Under the pieces are notes generated by a model, which had not been told where the DNA came from, did no database searches, and saw nothing but the letters and a program-made list of their open reading frames with translations. The position numbers and the translations under genes are program-made. DNA of 64,000 bases from an uncultured Bacteroidales bacterium (GTDB lineage: Bacteria; Bacteroidota; Bacteroidia; Bacteroidales; F082), in NCBI GenBank assembly GCA_947304185.1, contig CAMZAM010000003.1, positions 62,001 through 126,000 on the forward strand, given 5' to 3'. Shown piece by piece: positions 52,162 to 61,213 of this stretch; the stretch's first letter is position 1; each line of letters begins with the position of its first letter.

Positions 52162-53292
52162 GTGAAGATAGCGGTAAATACTCGGTTGCTGTTGAAAGAC
52201 AAGCTCGAAGGTATAGGATGGGTGGCCTGCGAGACGCTGAGCCGTATCGTGAAGGCACATCCCGACGACGAGTTTTATTTCCTTTTCGACCGTAAGCCTG
52301 ATCCGCGGTTCATCTTCGCCGAGAATGTCAAGCCTGTCGTGCTTTTCCCGCAGGCAAGACACCCGTTTTTATATATCATCTACTTCGAGATATCGGTGCG
52401 TCGTGCCCTCCGTAAGATAAATCCCGACGTGTTTTTGTCGACAGATGCCTATCTCAGCCTGCGTTCTAAAACGCCGCAAATCGCTGTGTTTCATGACATT
52501 AACTTCGAGCATTTCCCGCAGGACTTCCCGCGGATAGCGCTCTGGCATTATAAGCGTTATTTCCCTAAATTCGCTAAGAAAGCTACGAGAATCATCACTG
52601 TTTCGGAGTTTTCTAAGCAAGATATCATCGAGAATTATGGCGTGGAGCCTGAGAAGATCAACGTGGTGTATAACGGCGCCAACGAAGGTTTTAAGCCGCT
52701 ATCCGAAGAAGAAAAAATACAAGTTAGAAATAAGTATACCGCTGGTTATCAATACTTTATGTTTGTCGGCTCATTACATCCGCGTAAGAATCTGGCGAGG
52801 CTGTTTCCAGCCTTCGATATCTTCAAGGAGAAGACGCATTCCGACGTTAAGTTATTGATAGTAGGCGAGAAACGCTGGTGGACGGAGCCTATACAGAAGG
52901 CTTATGAGGCGATGAAACATAACGACGATGTCGTCTTCGTCGGACATCTGCAGATGGACGAGCTTAACCGCGTCACGGCGGCGGCTTTGTCTTCGGTGTA
53001 TGTCTCTTATTTCGAAGGCTTCGGCATCCCGATAATAGAGGCGTACAAATGCGATGTGCCTGTCATCACCTCCAATGTGACATCCATGCCCGAAGTGGCC
53101 GGCGACGCGGCCCTTCTCGTCGACCCGTTCGACGTGGAGTCGATCGCCGATGCCATGGAGAAGATGCTCGATGAAAACGTCCGCACCGCCCTCATCGAGA
53201 AGGGCCGCCGCCGGCACCACGATTTCTCGTGGGACAAAGCCGCCACCGGCTGGTGGAATGTAATAGAAGACGTCATTAACAACCCTAAATAA
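52162..53292 (+). CDS. Glycosyltransferase family 4 (GT-B fold)
   Basis: This 376-residue GT4-type enzyme starts at GTG (MKIAVNTRLLL). The N-terminal half contains QIAVFHDINFEHFP and ITVSEFSKQDIIENYGV. The C-terminal half has the nucleotide-sugar site FVGSLHPRKNLARL and the E-x7-E motif region FEGFGIPIIEAYKCDVPVITSN with MPEVAGDAALLVDP. It probably adds a sugar to a surface glycan or LPS, but donor and acceptor are unknown. It lies 9 bp before purD and heads a long same-strand gene run. Confidence 0.9.
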   Translation: MKIAVNTRLLLKDKLEGIGWVACETLSRIVKAHPDDEFYFLFDRKPDPRFIFAENVKPVVLFPQARHPFLYIIYFEISVRRALRKINPDVFLSTDAYLSLRSKTPQIAVFHDINFEHFPQDFPRIALWHYKRYFPKFAKKATRIITVSEFSKQDIIENYGVEPEKINVVYNGANEGFKPLSEEEKIQVRNKYTAGYQYFMFVGSLHPRKNLARLFPAFDIFKEKTHSDVKLLIVGEKRWWTEPIQKAYEAMKHNDDVVFVGHLQMDELNRVTAAALSSVYVSYFEGFGIPIIEAYKCDVPVITSNVTSMPEVAGDAALLVDPFDVESIADAMEKMLDENVRTALIEKGRRRHHDFSWDKAATGWWNVIEDVINNPK

Positions 53293-53301
53293 AGCTTTAT
53301 T

Positions 53302-54678
53302 ATGGAAAGAATTATAATGTATCCCGGAGAAACGAAAGAAGACGCTGTCGACTTCAAAGACATCCAAAGTCAACTCATAACAGCCGTCAATTGTAACGTC
53401 CTGGTGCTCGGCTCGGGCGGCCGTGAGCACGCCCTCGCCTGGAAGATCGCACAGAGCGAAAAAGTGTCGAAGGTATACATCGCTCCAGGCAACGCAGGCA
53501 CTGCCTCAGTGGGTCAAAATATTGTTATCAATATCTCTGATTTTCAAGCAGTTAAAGATGTTGTCTTAAAGTATTACATTAACCTTGTGGTTGTGGGTCC
53601 TGAGCAGCCTCTCGTCGATGGAATAGTCGACTTTTTCAAGGCCGACGAAGACCTCAAAGACGTCAAGATTATCGGTCCGGATAGAGTCGGTGCACAGCTC
53701 GAAGGCAGTAAGGCATTTGCCAAAAACTTCATGGAGAGATACGGCATCCCGACAGCGAAGTGCTTCACGGTGACGTCGTCGAACCTCGACGAAGGACTGA
53801 AATATCTCACCACCCTCGAGGCGCCTTACGTGCTCAAAGCCGATGGCCTCGCTGCAGGTAAGGGAGTGCTGATACTCGACGACATCGCCGATGCGCAGAA
53901 CGAACTGAAGGAGATGCTCTCAGGTAAGTTCGGCGCCGCATCAGCAAAGGTGGTCATCGAGCAGTTCCTCAAAGGCATAGAAGTGTCGATGTTTGTCCTC
54001 ACCGACGGTGAAAACTACGTCATCTTGCCTGAAGCCAAGGATTATAAGCGCATCGGCGATGGCGACACAGGCCTTAACACCGGCGGAATGGGTGCGGTGT
54101 CACCAGTGCCTTTCGTCACTCCTGACTTCGTTAAGAAAGTCGAAAACCGCATCATAAAACCAACCATCGAAGGCCTGAAGAAAGAGAAAATCGATTATAA
54201 AGGCTTTATTTTCCTGGGTTTGATGAACTGCGGAGGTGACCCATACGTCATCGAATACAACGTCCGCATGGGCGATCCTGAGACCGAAGGCGTGATGACA
54301 CGTATCGACTCCGACTTCGCCGACCTGCTCGACAAATGCGCTCAAGGCAAGCTCAAAGAGGCGCATTATAAAGTAAATCCTGACACTTCCGTCACAGTGA
54401 TGCTTGTCTCAGGCGGCTATCCGGAGAGCTATAGGAAAGGCATGAAGATAACGGGTCTCGAAGACGTCTGTCCATGCTGCATCGTGGCACATGCCGGCAC
54501 CAAACTCGATGGCAACGACATAGTTACATCGGGCGGCCGCGTCATAGCAGTGACGGCACATGGCAAGAGCATCGAAGAGGCAAGGGAGATAGCCTATAAT
54601 AACGCTAAAAAGATTATGTTTGAAGGCAAAAACTACCGCCACGATATCGGTATCGACCTGATGAAGTACAATGCTTAA
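53302..54678 (+). CDS. purD: Phosphoribosylamine--glycine ligase
   Basis: This 458-residue ATP-grasp enzyme of purine synthesis joins 5-phosphoribosylamine and glycine. Motifs are VLVLGSGGREHALAWKI, IAPGNAGTA, VVGPEQPLVDGIVD, YVLKADGLAAGKGV, YKRIGDGDTGLNTGGMGA and YNVRMGDPETEGVM. About 31 residues precede the usual start (the family begins near VLVLGSGG). No ATG lies between M6 (53317) and that motif, so the extension must be translated unless an odd start codon is used. The stop overlaps the next gene by 8 bp. Confidence 0.95.
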   Translation: MERIIMYPGETKEDAVDFKDIQSQLITAVNCNVLVLGSGGREHALAWKIAQSEKVSKVYIAPGNAGTASVGQNIVINISDFQAVKDVVLKYYINLVVVGPEQPLVDGIVDFFKADEDLKDVKIIGPDRVGAQLEGSKAFAKNFMERYGIPTAKCFTVTSSNLDEGLKYLTTLEAPYVLKADGLAAGKGVLILDDIADAQNELKEMLSGKFGAASAKVVIEQFLKGIEVSMFVLTDGENYVILPEAKDYKRIGDGDTGLNTGGMGAVSPVPFVTPDFVKKVENRIIKPTIEGLKKEKIDYKGFIFLGLMNCGGDPYVIEYNVRMGDPETEGVMTRIDSDFADLLDKCAQGKLKEAHYKVNPDTSVTVMLVSGGYPESYRKGMKITGLEDVCPCCIVAHAGTKLDGNDIVTSGGRVIAVTAHGKSIEEAREIAYNNAKKIMFEGKNYRHDIGIDLMKYNA

Positions 54679-55663
54679 GTTCTTCAAATATAACTACATA
54701 CCGCAACTGATTGTGATAGTGCTGCTGATAGCGGTACTATGGATCCCTGTGTTCATAACCCAGTCGTATGATGCGCCTTACGAATACCCGACAACGCCGA
54801 TGTACAATATGTTGTTGAGTATCATGGGCAATTCCAACCTGGCGATGACCATCCTCGTTATGCTGTTGTTCGGCTCGTGTGTGTTCGTTTTCAACTCGAT
54901 GATGACCGTTGACAACCTGGTTTCGCGATATAGCAGCATTTTCTCGTTTGTGATGGTACTATGCATGTGCTGCGTGCCGATACATAACGAATACTATCCG
55001 TTCCTCATCGCCATGCCGTTCATGGTGATGGCCCAGCAGACCATATTTCTGATTTATAATATCGAAAAACCCGAGAGATATCTGATGAATACGGGTATCT
55101 TTATCGCTATCGGCTCGATGTTTTACATCCCTGCTATCTTGATGATAATCTGGGTATTAGTGGCTTTGTTAATTCATGGAATCAGAGAGATGAGGATCTA
55201 TCTAATCCCTATCGTAGGCATCATTGCTCCATATTTTTTTATGATTGCCTTGGTATATATCTTCGGCGATTATTTTGATGTCATCAACGATTATTCCAGT
55301 GCTTTTGCAAGCCTAAGCCTCACGAAACTTGATATTACAACCATGGAAAAGGTCGTTTTGTTGACAGTTTCATTGCTGACATTGGTTTCTATAATCACGA
55401 TATGGTCAAGAAATGCTAATAATCTCATCAGTACAAGAAAACGGAAAAGAATTACGATGACGCTGTTTGGCATAAGTATAGTGATGCTTTTCGCTCAACA
55501 TCCTGTGATGAGCAACGGCATGTTCTTTATGATGGCGGCGATATTCATCTCCATGGCGTTGTGTAATGTAAAAAGAACGAAACTTGTTGATACGCTGATG
55601 GTTATAATGATGTTGGCGGTCATTGCGAATCAATATTTGCCATTATTTGGGATAATGCTATGA
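54671..55663 (+). CDS. Polytopic membrane protein of unknown function
   Basis: The 330-residue hydrophobic protein begins [26 protein letters not shown]. About nine predicted membrane segments follow, with short polar loops ([18 protein letters not shown]). It may belong to the Bacteroidota DUF6427-type family, but this was not checked. It overlaps purD by 8 bp and rnhB by 4 bp, so it is firmly in the operon. No catalytic motif was recognised. Confidence 0.75.
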   Translation: MLKFFKYNYIPQLIVIVLLIAVLWIPVFITQSYDAPYEYPTTPMYNMLLSIMGNSNLAMTILVMLLFGSCVFVFNSMMTVDNLVSRYSSIFSFVMVLCMCCVPIHNEYYPFLIAMPFMVMAQQTIFLIYNIEKPERYLMNTGIFIAIGSMFYIPAILMIIWVLVALLIHGIREMRIYLIPIVGIIAPYFFMIALVYIFGDYFDVINDYSSAFASLSLTKLDITTMEKVVLLTVSLLTLVSIITIWSRNANNLISTRKRKRITMTLFGISIVMLFAQHPVMSNGMFFMMAAIFISMALCNVKRTKLVDTLMVIMMLAVIANQYLPLFGIML

Positions 55664-56256
55664 ATCTGAAGCCATTTTTCACCGAGAATCTCATAGAAGC
55701 TGGCTGTGACGAGGCCGGAAGAGGCTGCATCGCGGGTCCGGTGGTCGCTGCTGCTGTGATATTGCCGCGAGGCATGGATTTTCCGGAGTTCGATGACTCG
55801 AAAAAACTTACCGAGAAACAACGTGAGAAGCTGAGAATAAAGGTGTTAGAAAACGCTGCGGCATACGGCATCGGCATCGTCTCCGCTGAGGAGATCGATG
55901 AGATAAACATCCTCAATGCCTCGTTTCTGGCGATGCATCGTGCCATCGACCAGCTGAAGATCCGTCCTGAGCTGCTTCTCATCGACGGTAACCGTTTCAA
56001 CAAGTATCACGACATAAAACATCAGTGCATAGTGGGTGGCGACGCGAAATATCAAGCCATCGCAGCAGCGTCGATATTGGCAAAGACGACTCGTGATCAT
56101 ATCATGCAAGACCTTGATAGTCAATATCCTGTATATAATTGGAAGCAAAATAAAGGCTATCCGACGATAGAGCATAAGAACGCTGTGGCTGAACATGGCA
56201 TGTCGCCATATCATCGCAAGACGTTCAATATGTCGATTCAATTGAAATTATTTTAG
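55660..56256 (+). CDS. rnhB: Ribonuclease HII
   Basis: The 198-residue enzyme removes ribonucleotides from RNA-DNA hybrids. The acidic active site is visible: [22 protein letters not shown] (Asp and Glu), [21 protein letters not shown] and [13 protein letters not shown]. The C-terminal [23 protein letters not shown] is typical. It is coupled to the upstream membrane protein by an ATGA overlap. Confidence 0.96.
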   Translation: MNLKPFFTENLIEAGCDEAGRGCIAGPVVAAAVILPRGMDFPEFDDSKKLTEKQREKLRIKVLENAAAYGIGIVSAEEIDEINILNASFLAMHRAIDQLKIRPELLLIDGNRFNKYHDIKHQCIVGGDAKYQAIAAASILAKTTRDHIMQDLDSQYPVYNWKQNKGYPTIEHKNAVAEHGMSPYHRKTFNMSIQLKLF

Positions 56257-56307
56257 AATTTGTAAAACAATATCCGACCTTTCACGTTCTATTTAAAAAC
56301 GAATATT

Positions 56308-57864
56308 ATGGCAAATACAAGAATTCTTTGGGCTGACGATGAGATTGAACTTCTCAAGCCGCATATTATGTTTTTGGAACAGAAGGGTTACGAAGTTGCG
56401 ACGGCCAACAACGGCAGCGACGCCGTGGATATGGTGCGCGACGGACATTTCGATATAGTTTTCCTCGATGAGCAGATGCCAGGCATTTCGGGCGTTGAGG
56501 CTCTTGAAAAAATAAAAGCCGAGTTTCCGAACCTTCCAGTGGTGATGATCACGAAGAGCGAGGAGGAACGCATCATGGAAGAGGCTATCGGCAGCAATAT
56601 CGCGGATTACCTGATAAAACCGGTGAATCCGAATCAGATTCTGCTTTCGCTGAAGCGTAACCTCGAGAATAAGAAACTAGTCGATGAGAAATCGACATCG
56701 AAATACCAGCAGGAGTTCCGTAAGATCGGGATGGACCTGAACAATAACCTCGATTACAACGAGTGGATAGGCGTGTATAAAAACATCACACGTTGGGAGT
56801 TGGAACTGCAGAAATCGACAGATGAAGGCATCAAAGAGGTGCTTTTTATGCAGAAAAATGAGGCCAACACGCAGTTTTCACGTTATGTGGAAAAGAACTA
56901 CTGCGACTGGGTGTCGGGTAAGGGTATCAATAAGCCCACAATGTCGCACACCGTGATGAAAGACAAGGTGTTTAACCGTCTCGACAATAACGATAAGCCG
57001 TTGTTTTTCATATTGATAGACAATCTACGCTACGACCAGTGGAAGTCTATCCAGCCTTTGATTGAGAATTATTTCCGCGTCGCCGATGACGATATTTACT
57101 ACAGCATCCTGCCGACGACCACGCAATATGCGCGTAATTCTATCTTCGCAGGCCTGATGCCGCTCGAGATCCGCCGTCATTACCCGAAATATTGGGTCGA
57201 TGAGGAAGACGAAGGCACGAAAAACCAGTTCGAGGGCGAGCTTTTAGGCGAACAGCTGCGCCGTTATGGCAAGAATATCAAATATTCCTACAACAAGGTG
57301 CTGAATCTGGCTGCCGGTAAGAAGCTCTTCGAGCAGATGAACAACCTGATGCAGAATAAGCTGAACGTCATCGTCTACAACTTCGTCGATATGCTTTCAC
57401 ACGCAAGAACCGAGATGGAGATCATCCGTGAGCTCGCCGACGACGAGGTGGCATACCGCTCGCTGATGCTGTCGTGGTTCGAGCATTCATCGTTGTTCGA
57501 TATGATGAAATTCATAGCAAACAAAGGCTGTGACGCCATCGTGACCACCGACCACGGCTCTGTCTGGGTTAAGAACCCAGTGAAGATTCTGGGCGACAAG
57601 GCGGTGAACACAAATCTGAGATATAAATATGGTAAGTCGTTGAATTACAATGCGAAAGAGGTTTTCGAGGTGAAAGACCCGGAGAAGATTTTCCTGCCTC
57701 GCATCAACGTGTCGACGTCGTATGTCTTCGCGCGTTCCAACGACTTCTTCGCATATCCGAATAACTACAACTATTACGTCAATTATTACAGGAACACCTT
57801 CCAGCATGGCGGCATCTCCATGAATGAGATGATGATTCCTGTGGCATATCTTAAGGCAAAATGA
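56308..57864 (+). CDS. porX: T9SS response regulator PorX with PglZ phosphatase domain
   Basis: The 518-residue protein has a receiver domain (DDE at 10-12, phosphoacceptor Asp54 in FLDEQMPG, ITKSEEER, DYLIKPVNP). A helical linker and a PglZ/alkaline-phosphatase-like domain follow (LIDNLRYDQWKSI, PTTTQYARNSIFAGLMP, VDMLSHARTEMEI, VTTDHGSVWV). PorX controls T9SS gene expression and secretion in P. gingivalis, where PorY is the partner kinase. No porY is in the window. It lies 51 bp after rnhB and overlaps tsaE by 4 bp. Together with porU, porV and gldJ it shows a working T9SS. Confidence 0.95.
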   Translation: MANTRILWADDEIELLKPHIMFLEQKGYEVATANNGSDAVDMVRDGHFDIVFLDEQMPGISGVEALEKIKAEFPNLPVVMITKSEEERIMEEAIGSNIADYLIKPVNPNQILLSLKRNLENKKLVDEKSTSKYQQEFRKIGMDLNNNLDYNEWIGVYKNITRWELELQKSTDEGIKEVLFMQKNEANTQFSRYVEKNYCDWVSGKGINKPTMSHTVMKDKVFNRLDNNDKPLFFILIDNLRYDQWKSIQPLIENYFRVADDDIYYSILPTTTQYARNSIFAGLMPLEIRRHYPKYWVDEEDEGTKNQFEGELLGEQLRRYGKNIKYSYNKVLNLAAGKKLFEQMNNLMQNKLNVIVYNFVDMLSHARTEMEIIRELADDEVAYRSLMLSWFEHSSLFDMMKFIANKGCDAIVTTDHGSVWVKNPVKILGDKAVNTNLRYKYGKSLNYNAKEVFEVKDPEKIFLPRINVSTSYVFARSNDFFAYPNNYNYYVNYYRNTFQHGGISMNEMMIPVAYLKAK

Positions 57865-58292
57865 TTGAAAAATCGTTCATTATCAACAGCGTTGACGAGC
57901 TCTCACAGGTGTCGGATTTACTGATATCTTGGCGCGAGAAATCGGATATCATCGCTTTTTACGGTCCGATGGGCGCCGGCAAGACCACTCTGATCAAGAA
58001 TCTGTGTCATAAACTCGGCGTGACCGACGAGGTCAACAGTCCGACCTTCGCCCTTGTAAATGAATATCCTACGCTTATGGAAGGCTCGATTTTCCACTTC
58101 GATTTCTATCGAATCAAGAAGCTGGAAGAGGTTTACGACATCGGCTATGAGGACTATTTCTACAGCGGACATCTGTGCCTCTTGGAATGGCCCGAGTTGA
58201 TTGACCCTTTGATGCCCGACCACTTCATTAAAGTGGAGATAGCTCTGGGCGACAACGATAACTCTAGAATAATTAAATGCACTGTCATCTAG
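57861..58292 (+). CDS. tsaE: tRNA threonylcarbamoyladenosine biosynthesis ATPase TsaE
   Basis: This 143-residue P-loop protein has the Walker A motif YGPMGAGKTTLIKNLC and a conserved VNSPTFALVNEY segment. FHFDFYRIKKLEEVYDIGYEDYF and LLEWPELIDP are typical of TsaE/YjeE. It drives the ATP-dependent TsaBDE complex that makes t6A in tRNA. It overlaps porX by 4 bp and abuts aroB without a gap. Confidence 0.95.
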   Translation: MIEKSFIINSVDELSQVSDLLISWREKSDIIAFYGPMGAGKTTLIKNLCHKLGVTDEVNSPTFALVNEYPTLMEGSIFHFDFYRIKKLEEVYDIGYEDYFYSGHLCLLEWPELIDPLMPDHFIKVEIALGDNDNSRIIKCTVI

Positions 58293-59342
58293 ATGATTCT
58301 CTATAAAAACGATATCGAAAAACTAAGATCTCTCATTGCTTCTCACACCAAAACCTTCCTACTTTTGGATGAGAATAGCGAGAAATTCTGTCTTCAATAT
58401 TTCAATAGTATTGAATTATTAAAATCATATACTAAAATAGTTATCCCTTCGGGTGAGCAACATAAAAATCTCGGAACAGTTCAGGATGTCTGGTCGCAAC
58501 TTATTGACAATCATGCTGATAGAAAGTCATTACTAATCAATATCGGTGGTGGCATGGTGACCGACGTCGGAGGATTTGCAGCCTCATGCTATCAGAGAGG
58601 CATCGATTTCATCAACGTGCCTACGACGCTCTTGGGAATGATAGATGCATCGGTAGGAGGTAAAACTGGCATTGATTTTCAAGGACTTAAGAATCAAATC
58701 GGAGTGTTTTCACAGCCACTCGCAGTGGTGATTCTGTTCGAATTGCTTGAAACATTGTCTAAACGTGAGCTGCTTTCAGGCTTAGCTGAGATAATTAAAT
58801 ACGGATTCATCGTTGATAAGGAGTTTTTGACTGCAAAACTTCTTGATAATCCTGTAAATCCTGTTGATCCAGTCTTAATCAAAAAGGCGATAGATGTCAA
58901 AAACGAGATTACTCGCAATGATGTCAACGAAAAAGGTCTTCGCAAAATCCTGAATTTCGGTCACACCATCGGTCATGCACTTGAGACGTATCTCATTGAT
59001 AATCATAAAGAAATCCGTCATGGAGAAGGAGTGGCGATGGGAATGCTGTCGGCATTGTATCTGTCTGAGAAATATTGCGGTTTAAACCATCAGATAACCT
59101 CTGACTATAAAGATTTATACGCTGAAAACTTCAACAGATTTGATCTCAACGGCATACCTGTTGAAGAGTTGATGGAGATTATGCGTCACGATAAGAAAAA
59201 CGAAGGCGGCGACATCCGCTTTGTGCTGATTGAGGATTATGGGAAACCCGTTTATGATGTCGTGGTGAAACCTGAAGATATCGTCGATTCGATAAATTAT
59301 CTCATTGATTATCAAAACGATGCGAATTACTGGGGTAAATAA
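58293..59342 (+). CDS. aroB: 3-dehydroquinate synthase
   Basis: This 349-residue NAD- and metal-dependent enzyme is the second step of the shikimate pathway. Motifs are VIPSGEQHKNL, NIGGGMVTDVGGFAASCYQRG, VPTTLLGMIDASVGGKTGID, KYGFI, and the metal ligand region LNFGHTIGHALE with RHGEGVAMGM. It starts directly after the tsaE stop and overlaps aroA. Confidence 0.96.
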   Translation: MILYKNDIEKLRSLIASHTKTFLLLDENSEKFCLQYFNSIELLKSYTKIVIPSGEQHKNLGTVQDVWSQLIDNHADRKSLLINIGGGMVTDVGGFAASCYQRGIDFINVPTTLLGMIDASVGGKTGIDFQGLKNQIGVFSQPLAVVILFELLETLSKRELLSGLAEIIKYGFIVDKEFLTAKLLDNPVNPVDPVLIKKAIDVKNEITRNDVNEKGLRKILNFGHTIGHALETYLIDNHKEIRHGEGVAMGMLSALYLSEKYCGLNHQITSDYKDLYAENFNRFDLNGIPVEELMEIMRHDKKNEGGDIRFVLIEDYGKPVYDVVVKPEDIVDSINYLIDYQNDANYWGK

Positions 59343-60486
59343 AACATTTGACGTAGAAGTCAATCTCGTTGGCAGCAAGAGCGCGAGCAACCGCGTGCTG
59401 ATGATTGGCTATTATGGCGGTTTTACACCCCGAGTAAAGAATCTTTCTGCCTCGGATGACACTGTTCTATTAAAAAATATCCTACATTCAAATCTGGATG
59501 GTCCTACTATAATTGATTGTCATAACGCCGGCACCGTTCTGCGTTTTCTCGCGACAGCCTTGGCTTTACGTGAAGGCGAATGGATACTCACCGGCTCCGA
59601 CCGCATGCTGCAGCGTCCCGTAGGTGACCTTGTAGATACACTGCGCACAATGGGCGCCGATATCGAATATATGGGACAGGAGTGTTGTCCTCCATTGAAA
59701 ATCAATGGTAAAACATTGAAAATCAATGATATATCTGTTGATATAACCCGTAGCTCACAATTTGCATCATCAATCTTATTGGCAATGCCGGTTTTAGAGA
59801 CGCGCCAAGGAATGTCTCTGCATCTTGACGGCGATTTATCTTCATTACCTTATATCGACATGACCATTGACGTCATGTGCCATTTTTCGGCACATGTTAA
59901 ACGTGAAGGTCGTGATATCTTGGTGCAACCATCTGATTATCAAGATGTTGAATATACTGTAGAATCCGACTGGACCTGCGCATCTTATTGGTATGAGATA
60001 GTCGCTTTCAGCGAAAACGGTCGTGCTAGGTTGAAAAATCTGCATCTCGATTCAAAACAGGGTGATGCCATCGTCGCGAAATGGTTCGAACAATTCGGTG
60101 TCAAATCAATTCAAGATGGTGATGACGTGATCATTGAAAAAACCAATGCAATCAATGATAATCAACTATCATTCGATTTCATCGACAACCCTGATTTGTA
60201 CCCGACCATCGCCGCCACCTGTGCCGGCTTACATATAGAAGGCCGTTTCACGGGATTGCGCAATCTCAAACACAAGGAATCGGATCGGGTGGCGGCGATG
60301 ACTACGGAACTATCGAAAATCGGCGTTACAAATGTGTTCGATTCCCATAACGACCACCGTATCGCGATGGCGTTGGCACCGCTGGCAATGAAAATCGGCG
60401 CCATTGAAATCAATAACGCCGACGTTGTTTCTAAATCGTATCCGGGATTCTGGGAGGAATTTAAAAAAATCACTCCCATCCTGTAG
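59320..60486 (+). CDS. aroA: 3-phosphoshikimate 1-carboxyvinyltransferase (EPSP synthase)
   Basis: The 388-residue product has the EPSPS signatures NAGTVLRFLATALA, RSSQFASSILLAMP, DLYPTIAATCAG, KHKESDRVAAM and SHNDHRIAMALAPLA. It condenses shikimate-3-phosphate with PEP. It is a little shorter than the usual 420-430 residues. The ATG at 59320 overlaps aroB by 23 bp; a TTG five codons earlier is the only other option. Its 3' end overlaps the convergent CCG-domain gene by 17 bp. Confidence 0.94.
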   Translation: MRITGVNKTFDVEVNLVGSKSASNRVLMIGYYGGFTPRVKNLSASDDTVLLKNILHSNLDGPTIIDCHNAGTVLRFLATALALREGEWILTGSDRMLQRPVGDLVDTLRTMGADIEYMGQECCPPLKINGKTLKINDISVDITRSSQFASSILLAMPVLETRQGMSLHLDGDLSSLPYIDMTIDVMCHFSAHVKREGRDILVQPSDYQDVEYTVESDWTCASYWYEIVAFSENGRARLKNLHLDSKQGDAIVAKWFEQFGVKSIQDGDDVIIEKTNAINDNQLSFDFIDNPDLYPTIAATCAGLHIEGRFTGLRNLKHKESDRVAAMTTELSKIGVTNVFDSHNDHRIAMALAPLAMKIGAIEINNADVVSKSYPGFWEEFKKITPIL

Positions 60487-61204
60487 TCAATACATCCACA
60501 ATATGTATCACCTTAATCGGTAGTCCCTGTTTTTTCGCATATGAGTCGAGATGTATCGTGCACGACATATCGTTGGTAATTAAATACTCAGCGCCTGCAT
60601 CGATTGCATCTTTCAGCTTCTGGTCAGCCATGGCCGATGAGATAGTCTCGTGTTGCAGCGGGAACATCCCTTTTCCCATGCCGCAGCATATCTCAGGATG
60701 CTTCAACTCAACCAACTCCAGCCCATTGACCTTCGAGAGTAGCTGTCTGGCCTCGTTTTTCAACCCAAGTTCGCGAAGGGCGGAACAAGAATCCAAGTAT
60801 GCGCATTTATGCGGGAAGACAGCATCGAAATAGTCTTTATGTAATTGATTTACAAGGAAATCGGTGATCTCGTAGATGTTGCCGACGAGTCGGTTGCACT
60901 GCAGATGATAGCTCGAGTTATGGAAGATCTCTTTGTATCTCGTCTTGATGAATCCTACGCACGACGCGCTGATGCCCACGATAGGACGTTTGTGGTTCAG
61001 GTCGTTGATGAACTTCTCAGCCAGTTTTCTTGCCTCGTCGACATAGCCGCTGTTGAACGCGAACTTGCCGCAGCAGGTCTGCTCAGGGTTGTATTCCACC
61101 TTGACGCCAGCTGCCTTGAGGAGCTTCAGGGTGTTCATCGCCGTCATCGGATAAAACTGGTCGATGACACAAGATACAAAGAGGTCTACTGTCATGATTG
61201 TCAA
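60470..61204 (-). CDS. CCG-domain (LutA/GlpC-like) redox protein
   Basis: This 244-residue protein has two cysteine-rich CCG domains, CCGKFAFNSGYVDEA and CCGMGKGMFP, with further cysteines in CVGFIKTRY, CSALRELG and MSCTIHLD. It resembles LutA/YkgE, a subunit of L-lactate utilisation complexes, and the C-terminal part of GlpC and heterodisulfide reductase B. The usual LutB and LutC partners are not in the window. It follows the M3 peptidase gene by 9 bp. The substrate is unknown; a role in electron transfer from lactate or a related donor is possible. Confidence 0.85.
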   Translation of the reverse strand: MTIMTVDLFVSCVIDQFYPMTAMNTLKLLKAAGVKVEYNPEQTCCGKFAFNSGYVDEARKLAEKFINDLNHKRPIVGISASCVGFIKTRYKEIFHNSSYHLQCNRLVGNIYEITDFLVNQLHKDYFDAVFPHKCAYLDSCSALRELGLKNEARQLLSKVNGLELVELKHPEICCGMGKGMFPLQHETISSAMADQKLKDAIDAGAEYLITNDMSCTIHLDSYAKKQGLPIKVIHIVDVLTTGWE

Positions 61205-61213
61205 TGATTTATG

